Shown in pieces: positions 1 through 8,406 of a stretch of 64,000 nt of DNA. The notes under the pieces were generated by a model. It made no database searches. It worked only from the letters and a program-made list of their open reading frames with translations, and was not told where the DNA came from. The first letter of the stretch is position 1; each line of letters begins with the position of its first letter. The position numbers and the translations under genes are program-made. Source of the DNA: Mucilaginibacter kameinonensis (GTDB taxonomy: Bacteria; Bacteroidota; Bacteroidia; Sphingobacteriales; Sphingobacteriaceae); NCBI RefSeq assembly GCF_003675385.1, contig NZ_RCWZ01000001.1:310001-374000 (forward strand), read 5' to 3'.

Positions 1-458
1 CGTTCTTCAGCCGATTGAGTTAAGCTGCTAATGATACGACGCTGCATAAACGCGACCGAGCGCTCGGCAAGCATACGGAAAAAGGTCTCGAATTTATGAT
101 TTTCGTCCTTAAGCCGGCTTTCCTGTTCGTGAGTTAATTGAAAGAGCAAACTATCTTCCATGGCGATAACAAACATCCTGGCAGGCTGCTGGAATATATA
201 GCTATTATAATCAGATATCCACCACTCTTCAACTGCCAATTGTATGGTGTGATCCTGGCCTTCTTCACCAATTACATACGCTCTTAATGAACCATTAAGA
301 ACAAAGTAGCGACTTTTAGCGGTAAAATCCGGCTGAATAATAAATTGTCTTTTTTTTACACGTTGCTCTTTAAATGCAGCCGCAAATTGCTCTCCCTCCT
401 CATCTGTCAAGGGGACAAGCTTTCTCGCATAATTAATAATGATTTCCTGAGGGTTCAT
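1..458 (-). CDS. Crp/Fnr family transcriptional regulator, 3' end cut by window
   Basis: Reading the minus strand from an ATG at 458 gives an open frame that runs off the left edge after about 152 codons, so the C-terminus is missing. The visible part has the layout of a cyclic-nucleotide-binding-like sensor domain: a beta-roll segment around residues 35-95 (Q-F-I-I-Q, Y-F-V-L-N-G-S-L-R), then the long helix that leads to a winged helix (Q-R-R-I-I-S-S-L). Bacteroidota carry many such regulators without cAMP-binding residues, often acting on neighbouring stress genes. The ligand and targets cannot be told from this fragment. Family assignment is fairly secure; function is not. Confidence 0.8.
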   Translation of the reverse strand, partial: MNPQEIIINYARKLVPLTDEEGEQFAAAFKEQRVKKRQFIIQPDFTAKSRYFVLNGSLRAYVIGEEGQDHTIQLAVEEWWISDYNSYIFQQPARMFVIAMEDSLLFQLTHEQESRLKDENHKFETFFRMLAERSVAFMQRRIISSLTQSAEE

Positions 459-620
459 AAACGCGGTGACGTTTATTGGCAAATGTAGCGAATTTATGTT
501 TCGACTTCCCCGCCTCCCGTAGCTATTGTGATATTTCAATCCGGATTAGAAAATGATGTAATCACAACTACAGACGGCAACAAAAATTAATGGTCATTTT
601 GGCCTTCTCTTTTAAATAAA

Positions 621-655
621 AAAAGCCGCCTTTCTATCGAAGTAAAGCGGCTTTT
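621..655. terminator. Rho-independent terminator, bidirectional
   Basis: Perfect 9-bp stem AAAAGCCGC (621-629) with GCGGCTTTT (647-655) and a 17-nt loop. The A-run and T-run on either side allow it to work on both strands. It lies just downstream of the minus-strand gene ending at 671. Confidence 0.8.
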
Positions 656-670
656 TCGTTTTCCAACAGA

Positions 671-1651
671 CTATTTCCTCCGAAACAACCTGCTGAAAAA
701 ACCCTTCTTTTCATTAGAAAAACTCCCTGTATTTTCACCTTGTTTTGAACCCGTTTGCCGTGAATTATTTTCAGGAGGGTGAAACTGAAAGGGCCTTTCG
801 TTGAAGGCCTTATACCTGTAACTCCGTTGAGCAACTTCAAAGCCAAGTTCAGCAGGTAATGTTCCAGTCTTTTTTTGAAATGAGCCATCAAACAAATCAA
901 ATTGCACCTGATATTCAAGACCCGATAAATTTTCTGACATCGTGTTTTCCATATCAGCCAAATTTTCCGCAGAATCATCAAATATGGTTCCCAAAATCTT
1001 CAGCCAATTATCATCAATTTTCATAAAGTAGAATTCAAAAAAATTCTCCTTTTCTACCAATAGTTCATTTTTTGCGATTACGATCCGATAAGCTGGATTT
1101 TTGCCAAACTCTATATCAAAAGACATCCAAATTGCGGGCAACGTGAAGTTGACAATATCACCCATTATGCCGCCCTTGACCCCGGCCTTGCGGGAGTAAA
1201 AATTCCTGGTAAAGGGGTGGAAATGCCAGCCTGAATAATCTGCCGATATTTTTTTTAAAATATCCATGTGCGCAGAGTGATGACCATCATTCACGTATAT
1301 TTTCTGCCCGTTTTTAACAACAAACCCATTTGACGAACATTTACCGCCAAAACAGTCAACATTTATAAATGCGATTTCTGTATCGGCAAAACTTTTCGAA
1401 AGCTCGATGCTGTAATCTCTTAATTGATTCTCTACTTTATAAATCTTATCCGCCTCGTTGTTGAAATTCTCTTCGGTAAACCGGGTAAATGGAACTTCTC
1501 TCAGATTATCATTCGTTTGGCAAACAACGCCGTGAAATGGAGTAAAAAACTCATGTACGTATTGATATCTTAAATTCTTGGTAAGAGCCTCTATTAAGGC
1601 GTCACGATTATTTTCAATTTTAGCAATTAGGTTGTAGGTGATATAACTCAT
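671..1651 (-). CDS. Hypothetical protein, 326 aa
   Basis: I do not recognise a family. The protein has no signal peptide and no membrane segment, so it is probably cytoplasmic. The middle (about residues 115-165) is rich in H, D and G, including D-G-H-H-S-A-H and G-W-H-F-H-P-F. This resembles a metal-binding or JAB-like histidine cluster, but I cannot match it to a catalytic signature. The last 60 residues are low in complexity and polar, ending in a basic F-F-S-R-L-F-R-R-K tail that could touch a membrane or nucleic acid. The ATG at 1651 is the only reasonable start. It stands alone, with a terminator after it. Confidence 0.6.
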   Translation of the reverse strand: MSYITYNLIAKIENNRDALIEALTKNLRYQYVHEFFTPFHGVVCQTNDNLREVPFTRFTEENFNNEADKIYKVENQLRDYSIELSKSFADTEIAFINVDCFGGKCSSNGFVVKNGQKIYVNDGHHSAHMDILKKISADYSGWHFHPFTRNFYSRKAGVKGGIMGDIVNFTLPAIWMSFDIEFGKNPAYRIVIAKNELLVEKENFFEFYFMKIDDNWLKILGTIFDDSAENLADMENTMSENLSGLEYQVQFDLFDGSFQKKTGTLPAELGFEVAQRSYRYKAFNERPFQFHPPENNSRQTGSKQGENTGSFSNEKKGFFSRLFRRK

Positions 1652-1761
1652 AAAATAATTTCTTTCGGAAAAACTTAACCCGATTAAGTTACATTATTTG
1701 GCACTTATTCTGATACATTTTTATAAATGTAAACTGCCGTCATACAAACATCACGCAGCTG

Positions 1762-2322
1762 TTAATCGGCTTTTGTGTTTTTACGTTGCTCATACAAGGC
1801 CTTGTTTAAAGCTTCCCTCTTTTTATCCCAAATCCTCATCAGGTTTAACATTTGCTTGTCGGTAAGTTCCTGAGACCAAACCAAGGTCTTGATTCCGTAT
1901 ATCATTACCGCAGCAGCTTTTCCTGCTGCTATAAAATGCCTGAATTCATTCCCATTTTGTAGCAAAACGGTTCCAACAACATAATTAAACTTTTCAAGTT
2001 TAACTTTTATGCCATAATCATGATGCGTTGCACCTGTCATATCACCAATATCTTCAATGCCATTTTCTTTGGTAACAATGCGTTGGGTTGTTAATAAACT
2101 GTAGTTGTCTGTATCGATAATGGTTGAACAAATGATCAATTCATCTTCTTCCAGATCTAATTGCATTTCGGGGCTGAGTTGTACAAATTCCGAATTGCTT
2201 TCATAAAACCTTGCCCATTTAAAGTGATCATTAGGTTTAAAAAGACACCTTTTAATCTCGTAAATAACAAAAGCGTGTGTTACCTGGTCCGATCTTATTA
2301 TTTGATTACTATTAGCGTCCAT
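1762..2322 (-). CDS. Hypothetical protein, 186 aa
   Basis: Unrecognised soluble protein. The middle section (about residues 60-140: I-I-C-S-T-I-I-D-T-D, L-L-T-T-Q-R-I-V-T-K, then K-V-K-L-E-K-F) has alternating strands that recall bacterial PH-like or GRAM-like folds, where a T-T-Q-R element precedes a strand pair. This is only a resemblance. The C-terminus is a charged helix (D-K-K-R-E-A-L-N-K). It is in the same orientation as its neighbours but separated by more than 100 bases on each side, so it is probably transcribed alone. Confidence 0.6.
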   Translation of the reverse strand: MDANSNQIIRSDQVTHAFVIYEIKRCLFKPNDHFKWARFYESNSEFVQLSPEMQLDLEEDELIICSTIIDTDNYSLLTTQRIVTKENGIEDIGDMTGATHHDYGIKVKLEKFNYVVGTVLLQNGNEFRHFIAAGKAAAVMIYGIKTLVWSQELTDKQMLNLMRIWDKKREALNKALYEQRKNTKAD

Positions 2323-2442
2323 ATAAATATTTGTAAAGCTAAATAATCAATAATTCATCTTATATCCTATTCCTATTACCGCAAACCAGTAAACCATAGT
2401 AAGCATGAATTTTTAGAGCAGAAGTCTAAATCCTGAATGCTT

Positions 2443-2476
2443 AAAAAGCCGCTCAACTTTCGTTAGGCGGCTTTTT
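2443..2476. terminator. Rho-independent terminator of the ArsR operon
   Basis: Perfect 10-bp stem AAAAAGCCGC (2443-2452) with GCGGCTTTTT (2467-2476). On the minus strand it follows the VOC gene that ends at 2505, and it ends in a T-run on either strand. Confidence 0.8.
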
Positions 2477-2504
2477 ACGTGGGACAATTTTGAAATTTTA
2501 CCCC

Positions 2505-2933
2505 TTATAAACTTGGATCAAATTCTACAATCCATTCAATCCCATATTTATCTCTGAACATACCGGCATATGTACCCCAGGGACTGTCGCCGATCGGGCC
2601 TTCAACCTCTCCCCCTGCTGATAATCCGTTAAATATTTTGTCGGCTTCTTCACGGCTTTCGGCACTTGCATATATTTTAGACCGGTTTTCATTTTCGCTT
2701 ACCCGTCCTACAAATTCAGGAACATCATTGGCTATCAACACATTGTGTTTGCCGATAGGTAGTCCGATGTACATTATCTTGTTTTCTTCACTTTCCGCCA
2801 CCTGAAACTCAGCGCTTGCTAAATCCTTGAAACGGATGATCTTGGTGAACTCTCCGCCAAAAACTGATTTGTAAAAATTGAATGCTTCCTGGGCATTACC
2901 ATTGAAGTTGATCCAGGGATTAATTGCTCTCAT
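2505..2933 (-). CDS. VOC family protein, PhnB / YjdN type
   Basis: 142-residue single-domain member of the vicinal oxygen chelate superfamily, of the PhnB-like group (once called 3-demethylubiquinone methyltransferase-like). Typical marks are the opening I-N-P-W-I-N-F-N-G-N-A-Q-E-A-F-N-F-Y and the ending D-K-Y-G-I-E-W-I-V-E-F. The biochemical role of these proteins is generally not known. It is the third gene of an ArsR-AHSA1-VOC operon, a grouping often seen in soil bacteria where the AHSA1-like and PhnB-like proteins follow their own ArsR repressor. The gap to the gene upstream is 70 bases, and a terminator follows. Confidence 0.85.
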   Translation of the reverse strand: MRAINPWINFNGNAQEAFNFYKSVFGGEFTKIIRFKDLASAEFQVAESEENKIMYIGLPIGKHNVLIANDVPEFVGRVSENENRSKIYASAESREEADKIFNGLSAGGEVEGPIGDSPWGTYAGMFRDKYGIEWIVEFDPSL

Positions 2934-3003
2934 AATTTTGGTTTTTAAATTGTTATGTTCTTTTATTATCTATTAGGTTATTGACCTAATCGGCTATTTT
3001 CTC

Positions 3004-3504
3004 TTATGATTTTTGCGATAAGGTTATAAGTAGCTCGTCCAGGTTTGCTAACATCAAAGTAAATCCTTTGCTGAAACCATCCGTCAACCTTTCCATTCGT
3101 TCAAGCGACTCATTATAAATGGAAATATTCACTTTTGTTATTCCATTTTGCTCGCTGAAGTTGTAATCCCATTCAGAACCCGGCAATTCGGGATTTTCGT
3201 CTTTATCGGCAAAAGAGTTATATAGTTTAAAATTGGTTTTGGGCGTGATGGAAGTATATTTTTGAAGCAGCCAGCGCTCTTGTCCGTCGGGGCTTATCAT
3301 TGCGTAAAACCTCCGGCCTCCAACTGTAAAATCCATGTGCTTGGTTTTACTGCGCATGGGCGCGGGTGCCGCCCATTGGTCAAGTATTTCGGCTTTTGTA
3401 AAAGCATCCCATACCAAAGGGAGCTCCGCATCAAATTCCCGGGTTATATAAACAGTTTGCGCCGCTTTGTCAACAGTAAAATCAAATAGCAAATCGTTGT
3501 TCAT
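3004..3504 (-). CDS. SRPBCC / AHSA1-like domain protein
   Basis: 166 residues forming one START-like (Bet v 1) fold. The family marks are [17 protein letters not shown] near residue 20, the W-A-A-P segment, V-G-G-R-R-F-Y and the long C-terminal helix L-T-D-G-F-S-K-G-F that closes the hydrophobic pocket. Such proteins bind small hydrophobic ligands or act like Aha1, but the ligand is unknown here. Its start codon lies inside the end of the arsR gene (23-base overlap), which suggests coupled translation and shared control by the ArsR protein. Confidence 0.85.
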   Translation of the reverse strand: MNNDLLFDFTVDKAAQTVYITREFDAELPLVWDAFTKAEILDQWAAPAPMRSKTKHMDFTVGGRRFYAMISPDGQERWLLQKYTSITPKTNFKLYNSFADKDENPELPGSEWDYNFSEQNGITKVNISIYNESLERMERLTDGFSKGFTLMLANLDELLITLSQKS

Positions 3505-3820
3505 TTTTTTGTTTTTTAATTGTTGATAATACTTTATCCAGTTGATTAAATTGAGTTTCCCAGCTTTGCTTCAATTGCGCTAACCAATTATCAAACTCCT
3601 GCATCTTCTTTGCATTAAAATGATAATAAATTTCTCTGCCAGCATGTTCTGGCCTGATCAATTCGCATTCGTACAATACCTTAATATGTTTCGATACCGC
3701 TTGCCGGCTCATGTCAAATTTTTCGGCCATTGCATTAGGCGTTAAAGCCTGAATAGCAATTAAAGTTAAAATAGCTCTTCGTGTTGGGTCGGCTATGGCC
3801 TGAAATATATCCTGTTTCAT
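3482..3820 (-). CDS. ArsR family winged-helix repressor
   Basis: 112 residues. It opens with [14 protein letters not shown], the classical ArsR start, and has the recognition helix region [13 protein letters not shown] near residue 45. No metal-binding cysteine motif is visible (only one Cys), so it is not an arsenic or cadmium sensor of the usual kind. It is the first gene of a three-gene operon with AHSA1 and VOC proteins. A perfect 19-bp inverted repeat starts 8 bases upstream of the start codon, so autorepression is very likely. Confidence 0.9.
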   Translation of the reverse strand: MKQDIFQAIADPTRRAILTLIAIQALTPNAMAEKFDMSRQAVSKHIKVLYECELIRPEHAGREIYYHFNAKKMQEFDNWLAQLKQSWETQFNQLDKVLSTIKKQKNEQRFAI

Positions 3821-3828
3821 GTCAAAAA

Positions 3829-3880
3829 GCGCAACTCAAAAGTTGCACATACGAATATATATGCAACTTTTGAGTTGCGC
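3829..3880. promoter_or_regulatory. Double operator in front of arsR
   Basis: A perfect 19-bp inverted repeat: arm 3829-3847 and arm 3862-3880, separated by a 14-bp AT-rich spacer. Each arm is itself a dyad of the form CAACT-N4-AGTTG, so the site offers two repressor dimer sites facing each other. It lies 8 bases from the ArsR start codon, where an ArsR dimer would block transcription. Binding by ArsR is inferred from position and symmetry. Confidence 0.75.
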
Positions 3881-3930
3881 AAATTTATTTACAATTATTT
3901 TTTTGAGAGTGGGTTACAAGGGAGCTTTAA

Positions 3931-4049
3931 TGGTTCTTGAAAATGAGCGAAACTTAAGAAACTGGCCAATTCGCAAAAAAGAAGCGGTAGGGCTTTGGGA
4001 AGATGAGGAATCAAAGTACTGGAGATATTTTGTATGTAACACCGGCTAA
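3931..4049 (+). CDS. Possible small ORF, 39 codons
   Basis: An ATG at 3931 is preceded by an AAGGGAG-like ribosome site. It opens a short frame rich in charged and aromatic residues (E-N-E-R-N-L-R-N-W, E-S-K-Y-W-R-Y) that ends at 4049. I recognise no family. It could be the tail of a decayed gene, since the composition looks coding and the frame stays open upstream. It is listed only because the 300-base stretch between arsR and the AraC gene holds nothing else. Confidence 0.2.
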
Positions 4050-4121
4050 ACCATTTGAATCATAAAATAACAATACCCCTCCATGATCGAAATGCCCCGG
4101 GTTGTGGCCGAGATATACAAA

Positions 4122-5045
4122 TCAGTTAAACGAGTGCCGAAACTCCAATGGCGACAGGTTTGTTTTAGTTTTAAACAGCTTACTGAAGGATTGCAGGTGC
4201 TCAAAGCCCAGTTCGTAGGCAATTTCGCTCACGCTGAGGTTTGTTGTTGAAAGTTTCTCCTTGGCCAGATCAATCAGTTTATTGTGCAGGTGTTGCTGAG
4301 TATTTTGCCCGGTTAAAGATTTAAGCAGTCCACTCAGGTATCCGGGTGATATATTCAGGCTTTCAGCAATGTAAGTAACGCTTGGCAATCCTTTCCTGGC
4401 AAGCTCACCGCTGTCAAAGTAACCGGCAAGCAGATTTTCAAGCTTGGTTAAAATTTCATGGTTAGCAATTTTGCGGGTGATGAACTGCCGCTGGTAAAAC
4501 CGCTCTGAATAGGTCAGCAGCAATTCAAGCTGGGCAATGATCACACTCTGGCTAAAGCGGTCGATATTGGCATTATATTCCTGCTCGATATTTTGCGTAA
4601 TGGTATTGAGCATCGCTTCCTCTTTATCGGAAAGGTAAAGCGCCTCATAAACCGAATAACCAAAAAACTCGTATTGCTTGATGTTTTTAGCAAGCGGTGT
4701 ATTCCATAAAAAATCCGGGTGAATGAGTAGCATCCACCCTTCAGGGTGGTGCATTTCACGTCCTTTTTCTATTTCTACACCAAACACCTGGCCGGGCGAC
4801 ATGAAGAACAGCACACCTTCATCAAAATCACTGGCCTGCTGCCCATATTTAAATTTTACATTCTTCACCCTTTTCATCGAGATGGAATAAAAATCATAGA
4901 TCAGGCTAAAGGAACCTTCTGCCAGTGGGCGGGTCAGGTTCTCCATGCGCACAAGACTAATCTGCGGATGAGCGGGCGCAGGCAGGCCCGCAGCCCGGTG
5001 ATATTCCGTGATTGAATGGAACCGATATAAAGGTTGATTATTCAT
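4122..5045 (-). CDS. AraC family transcriptional regulator
   Basis: 307 residues. The N-terminal half is a cupin-like sensor (F-S-L-I-Y-D-F-Y-S-I, V-L-F-F-M-S-P-G-Q-V-F). The C-terminal 100 residues are the double helix-turn-helix of AraC proteins: Y-I-A-E-S-L-N-I-S-P-G-Y-L-S-G-L-L-K as the first helix pair and V-S-E-I-A-Y-E-L-G-F-E-H-L-Q-S-F-S-K-L-F-K as the second. It is the last of three same-strand genes (SDR, NmrA-like, AraC; 16 bases from the NmrA-like gene), so it probably controls this small oxidoreductase operon. The effector is unknown. Confidence 0.9.
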   Translation of the reverse strand: MNNQPLYRFHSITEYHRAAGLPAPAHPQISLVRMENLTRPLAEGSFSLIYDFYSISMKRVKNVKFKYGQQASDFDEGVLFFMSPGQVFGVEIEKGREMHHPEGWMLLIHPDFLWNTPLAKNIKQYEFFGYSVYEALYLSDKEEAMLNTITQNIEQEYNANIDRFSQSVIIAQLELLLTYSERFYQRQFITRKIANHEILTKLENLLAGYFDSGELARKGLPSVTYIAESLNISPGYLSGLLKSLTGQNTQQHLHNKLIDLAKEKLSTTNLSVSEIAYELGFEHLQSFSKLFKTKTNLSPLEFRHSFN

Positions 5046-5061
5046 ATCTTCTTAAAGATCG

Positions 5062-5988
5062 TTATTTCTGCTGATAAACCACCGCAAATTCCTTCGCGAA
5101 GTCTGCGAGTTTTACCTTACCCATCTTCGGTTTGGCTTTATGAAAATTTTCGAGCGTTTTGCCGCTGTGCATTGCTGCCCCCATTTCAATAAGCGTTTCC
5201 GCCAATTTCTCGGGCACTTTAGCCATCTTCAATCCCTGCAACATTTCTTTGTCTGAAAGCCGCACCCATTTTAGCCAGGACTTCCCTACCGCGATGCCGA
5301 TAATCCGGGCCGCTTCGTTACAGGTCATCTCCTCGCTGCCTACGTATCTAACCGTTTTTTCCTTCGGCAACAAGAGCAGCTCTTCTGCAACGGCATCGGC
5401 AATATCTTTTGGCGACACGAAAACAATACGATCATCCCCGCCATAGTTGCCCATTAACAGGCCTGTTTTACCGCTTAGCAATGCCCAAAGGCCCGAATAG
5501 CGCAGGGTAAGGAATTTGCCGATAAAACCTTTGCCCCGAATAAGGTCGATAGACTGGTAAAAATTAGTGTAGAAAGCAGCAGGCCGCATGATGGTCACAG
5601 ATGCGTTTAGTCCGTCAAACAAGTGCTCAACATTTTCGTCTTTAATCAAGTCGGCCGCCCATCCGCTTAATAATACAACCCGCTTTACACCTGTCGACTG
5701 AAGGGCTGCAGCATAACTTTGAGCAATCCGGTGCATATATGCACCAAGGTCAGGCTCAACGAAGCTCAGCGGGATCATGGCATAAACCGCATCCGCTCCT
5801 TTAAATGTTTCGGCAAGGAAGCCGTCATCCGACATGGAACCGATGGCGGCTGTTCCTCCTAACTTTTCAATAGCTTCCTGTTTAGCCGGGCTGCTGCTTA
5901 CTACCGTTACGTTATGCCCTCCGGCAACTAAAATCTGCGTTAGCGGTAAGCTGATATTACCTAACGAACCGGTCACAATAATTTTCAT
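5062..5988 (-). CDS. NmrA-like NAD(P)-binding protein (atypical SDR)
   Basis: 308 residues with a Rossmann start of the atypical SDR kind (I-V-T-G-S-L-G-N-I-S-L-P at residues 4-15). The usual YxxxK catalytic pair is not obvious. Proteins like this either reduce quinone-like substrates (YtfG/QorB type) or sense NADP (NmrA type). The segment G-A-D-A-V-Y-A-M-I-P-L is typical of the family. It lies 6 bases behind an SDR gene and 16 bases ahead of an AraC regulator, so the three form one operon. Substrate unknown. Confidence 0.85.
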   Translation of the reverse strand: MKIIVTGSLGNISLPLTQILVAGGHNVTVVSSSPAKQEAIEKLGGTAAIGSMSDDGFLAETFKGADAVYAMIPLSFVEPDLGAYMHRIAQSYAAALQSTGVKRVVLLSGWAADLIKDENVEHLFDGLNASVTIMRPAAFYTNFYQSIDLIRGKGFIGKFLTLRYSGLWALLSGKTGLLMGNYGGDDRIVFVSPKDIADAVAEELLLLPKEKTVRYVGSEEMTCNEAARIIGIAVGKSWLKWVRLSDKEMLQGLKMAKVPEKLAETLIEMGAAMHSGKTLENFHKAKPKMGKVKLADFAKEFAVVYQQK

Positions 5989-5994
5989 GGCTTG

Positions 5995-6885
5995 TTATTT
6001 GGTGTAAACACCGTTTGTAATATCCTCCAGCAAAGTACTGTGGGTTGGCTTCCAGTTCAAAGTTTGCTGGGTCCATTCGCTTGATGCCGGGCAATCAATG
6101 GCCGCCATATGTGCAAACCAACCAAAATGTTCGGTTGCTGCTTCCGGAGCGATGGAAACTACCGGAAAATTCAACTCCCTGCCTATGGCTTCGGCTATTG
6201 TTTTAACCGTGATCGCTTCTTCGGCCGAGGCATGATAACGGGCTGCGGGCGCAGCACTTTCTAACGCCAGGCGGAAAAGCTTAACCGCGTCCAGGCGGTG
6301 TACTGCGTTCCAACGGTTAGCACCCTCTCCGATATATGCCGAAACGCCTTTTTCGCGGGCGATATTCACCAGTATGGGAATAAAACCGTGTTTATCTTCA
6401 TTCCCATGTACGGATGGCGACAGGCGAACGGCTGCGGCACGAACACCCTTTGCAGCTACGGCATCGGCTGTTTGTTCGGAAGCACGCGGCCAACCCGGAC
6501 TAACCGGCGGAATAATATCTTCGGTGGCTATTTTTCCGGGGCTCACCAGCGCAGTACCCGAAGCAACAATGAACGGACGGTTAGAGCCGGCCAGTACATC
6601 GCCAATGGTTTCAATGGCAGTTTTATCTATTTGGCAAATTTCCTGTAAACGCGTAAAATCGTGTACAAACCCGGCGTGGATTACGCCATCAGCAGCGGCA
6701 GCACCGCTACGCAGACTTTCCAAATCTTCCAGATCGCCCCGGTGAACTTCGGCACCAACCGCAATCAGCTTTTGGGCTGATGCATCCGAACGTGCCAATC
6801 CCAATACCTGGTGACCGGCACCGATTAACTCCTGCACAATGGCAGTTCCGATAAAGCCTGTGGCTCCTGTAACAAATACTTTCAT
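5995..6885 (-). CDS. SDR family NAD-dependent epimerase/oxidoreductase
   Basis: 296 residues. The opening F-V-T-G-A-T-G-F-I-G-T-A-I is the extended-SDR nucleotide-binding motif (TGxxGxxG). It continues as in YfcH/YwnB-like epimerase-fold proteins (H-R-G-D-L-E-D-L, V-I-H-A-G-F). The conventional Tyr-x-x-x-Lys is not clear, so the reaction is uncertain. It is the first gene of the SDR-NmrA-AraC operon, and an 8-bp inverted repeat lies directly before its start codon. Confidence 0.85.
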   Translation of the reverse strand: MKVFVTGATGFIGTAIVQELIGAGHQVLGLARSDASAQKLIAVGAEVHRGDLEDLESLRSGAAAADGVIHAGFVHDFTRLQEICQIDKTAIETIGDVLAGSNRPFIVASGTALVSPGKIATEDIIPPVSPGWPRASEQTADAVAAKGVRAAAVRLSPSVHGNEDKHGFIPILVNIAREKGVSAYIGEGANRWNAVHRLDAVKLFRLALESAAPAARYHASAEEAITVKTIAEAIGRELNFPVVSIAPEAATEHFGWFAHMAAIDCPASSEWTQQTLNWKPTHSTLLEDITNGVYTK

Positions 6886-6909
6886 TTTGTATCTTTTTGT
6901 TGATACAAA
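6886..6909 (-). promoter_or_regulatory. Inverted repeat at the SDR start codon, candidate operator
   Basis: TTTGTATC (6886-6893) and GATACAAA (6902-6909) form a perfect 8-bp dyad with an 8-base spacer, touching the start codon of the SDR gene. On the minus strand the right arm overlaps a CATCTTTG sequence, close to the TAnnTTTG -7 box. A regulator, perhaps the operon's AraC protein, could bind here, but part of the symmetry may simply come from the -7 box. Confidence 0.35.
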
Positions 6910-6985
6910 GATGGGGCGATATCAATTGCTGGATTTATCCAAATCTGCGTTTGATTTAGTCGAAATGAACATTGTTAAAAGGGTA

Positions 6986-7064
6986 GCCTCTACGAGGCAA
7001 AAGCAATCTTAATTTTTTCTACAAACAGGTAGCGCCTAACGGCGCATTGAAAGGCATGTACGCC
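6986..7064. repeat. Cluster of three short hairpins (CCTAACGG-like family)
   Basis: Three short palindromes follow one another: GCCTC-TAC-GAGGC (6986-6998), GCGCC-TAAC-GGCGC (7032-7045) and AGGC-N5-GCCT (7052-7064). A T-rich stretch ending in CTACAAACAGGTAG precedes the second. The same pattern, poly-T then CCTACGG-centred hairpins, recurs at 27.25-27.40 kb, so this looks like a dispersed intergenic repeat. It fills most of the 205-base gap upstream of the SDR gene. Confidence 0.55.
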
Positions 7065-7090
7065 TGTGCTTTATGAGGGTATCATAAGCA

Positions 7091-7339
7091 CTATTTTAAA
7101 CCTTTTTCTTTTACCAGTCTTTCTACTTCCTTATTTCTCAGCTTATTCTTAGCTGCTATTGGTAAATAGATAAGCGGAAGAAAAGTCAGGAAACCAAAAC
7201 CATTTCTAACAGTACTGTAAACGGCAACCCCAATTAAAAAACCGATGATTGCTGCATCTAAAATATTGCCCGATTTAATTTTTTTTGCCTCTTGTAATAA
7301 TTCTTCGTTTGTTAGTTGTGATAAGTCTTTTTGTTCCAT
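7091..7339 (-). CDS. Small membrane protein, 82 aa
   Basis: An acidic soluble N-terminus (E-Q-K-D-L-S-Q-L-T-N-E-E-L-L-Q-E-A-K-K) is followed by two hydrophobic segments (about residues 27-44 and 48-63), with a basic tail after them. The N-terminal L-T-N-E-E-L-L-x-E-x-K-K pattern is common in small Bacteroidota membrane proteins of unknown role. No partner is visible nearby; the gene stands alone with clear gaps on both sides. Confidence 0.6.
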   Translation of the reverse strand: MEQKDLSQLTNEELLQEAKKIKSGNILDAAIIGFLIGVAVYSTVRNGFGFLTFLPLIYLPIAAKNKLRNKEVERLVKEKGLK

Positions 7340-7463
7340 TGGTGTGATATCTTTTGACGGTTAAGCTATGGGTAGTATTGCTTGCAGGCTACTTTCCATG
7401 CCACAAGTTTACGAAATAATAAATCTCCGATAGACAATTAGTCAAAACCATCAACAAGCAAAA

Positions 7464-7485
7464 TGGCCGGCGTTAACACCGGCCA
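7464..7485 (-). terminator. Hairpin after the alpha/beta hydrolase gene
   Basis: TGGCCGG (7464-7470) pairs with CCGGCCA (7479-7485) around an 8-base loop. On the minus strand it is followed by TTTTGCTTG, a weak T-run. It is placed about 40 bases after the stop of the hydrolase gene. Confidence 0.5.
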
Positions 7486-7527
7486 TAGGCAAAGCTATCT
7501 TCAAGATAATTTCCTATACAATTGTGT

Positions 7528-8406
7528 TTACTTCAAAAAGCCATTCAAATATCCCAGTATGGTGCTCGTTTGCATCATCAGGCTCACGTGCCCTTGCGCC
7601 GGAACAATAGCCAAATGCGATTTTGGCATCGGGCCCATATCGGCAATAACACCGCCGCCCAATAATTTATATGTTTTTGCCAGCTCAACTTTATCAAGCC
7701 CGTCATTGTCGCCGGCGATGATCAAAACAGGGGCTGTAATTTTAGCAATATTGTCATCACCAAAATCAAATGGTTCCGCGGCGAAAGCGATCATCTGTTC
7801 AATGAACTTTGTCCATTTGGTTTTATCGGGCGCTACAGCGTCATAAGCGGCTTTCATCGGGGTGTTTGTAAAAAATTCCGGCTTCCATGATTTAAAAGCG
7901 GCGGTTACTTCAGGTAGCCAGCCATTGCTTTTATAGGTAGACGAAATGATCACTAATTTTTTTAAGCGTTTAGGGCTTTGGATAGCAAACTTATAGGCGA
8001 TAGAACCGCCCATGCTATAACCAACCACATCGGCACTGTCAATTTTCAAATGATCCATTACACCTTCCACATCGCTTGCCATAGCAGCATGTGATAATTT
8101 TCGCTCTGAAAATTGCGTATGCCCGTGCCCCTGCATTTCAATGGCAATTACTTTCCTGGTTTTAGAAAGCTCGGGAATTAACTGGCCCCAGTTATCGGCA
8201 ATGGTCATAAAAGCACCATGCAATAAAACTATAGGCTTACCTGCACCATAAACTTCATAATAAACTTTAATGCCATTAACCGGTGCGTAGCCGCTTTCAG
8301 CAGGTTTGCTTTGTTGCCCTTTTGACCGAAGTACAGTGGTAAAAAGAAGCACAGCAATTATTGATGCAGACCGAAGGATATTAGATCCTTTAAGTACTCT
8401 TTTCAT
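7528..8406 (-). CDS. Alpha/beta hydrolase, exported
   Basis: 292 residues. A basic start and hydrophobic stretch (residues 1-27) look like a signal peptide or anchor, so the enzyme probably works in the periplasm. The hydrolase fold is clear: oxyanion segment L-L-H-G-A-F near residue 61, nucleophile elbow G-Y-S-M-G-G with Ser131, acid in A-G-D-N-D-G (about Asp233/235) and His273 in A-Q-G-H-V-S. The substrate is unknown. The sequence is closest to the general alpha/beta hydrolase-1 group of esterases and C-C hydrolases. It is a single-gene unit. Confidence 0.85.
   Translation of the reverse strand: MKRVLKGSNILRSASIIAVLLFTTVLRSKGQQSKPAESGYAPVNGIKVYYEVYGAGKPIVLLHGAFMTIADNWGQLIPELSKTRKVIAIEMQGHGHTQFSERKLSHAAMASDVEGVMDHLKIDSADVVGYSMGGSIAYKFAIQSPKRLKKLVIISSTYKSNGWLPEVTAAFKSWKPEFFTNTPMKAAYDAVAPDKTKWTKFIEQMIAFAAEPFDFGDDNIAKITAPVLIIAGDNDGLDKVELAKTYKLLGGGVIADMGPMPKSHLAIVPAQGHVSLMMQTSTILGYLNGFLK

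Noticed and set aside
6298..6745. Two plus-strand ORFs inside the SDR gene
   Set aside because: Shadows of the SDR gene; no domain is recognisable and no promoter lies upstream.
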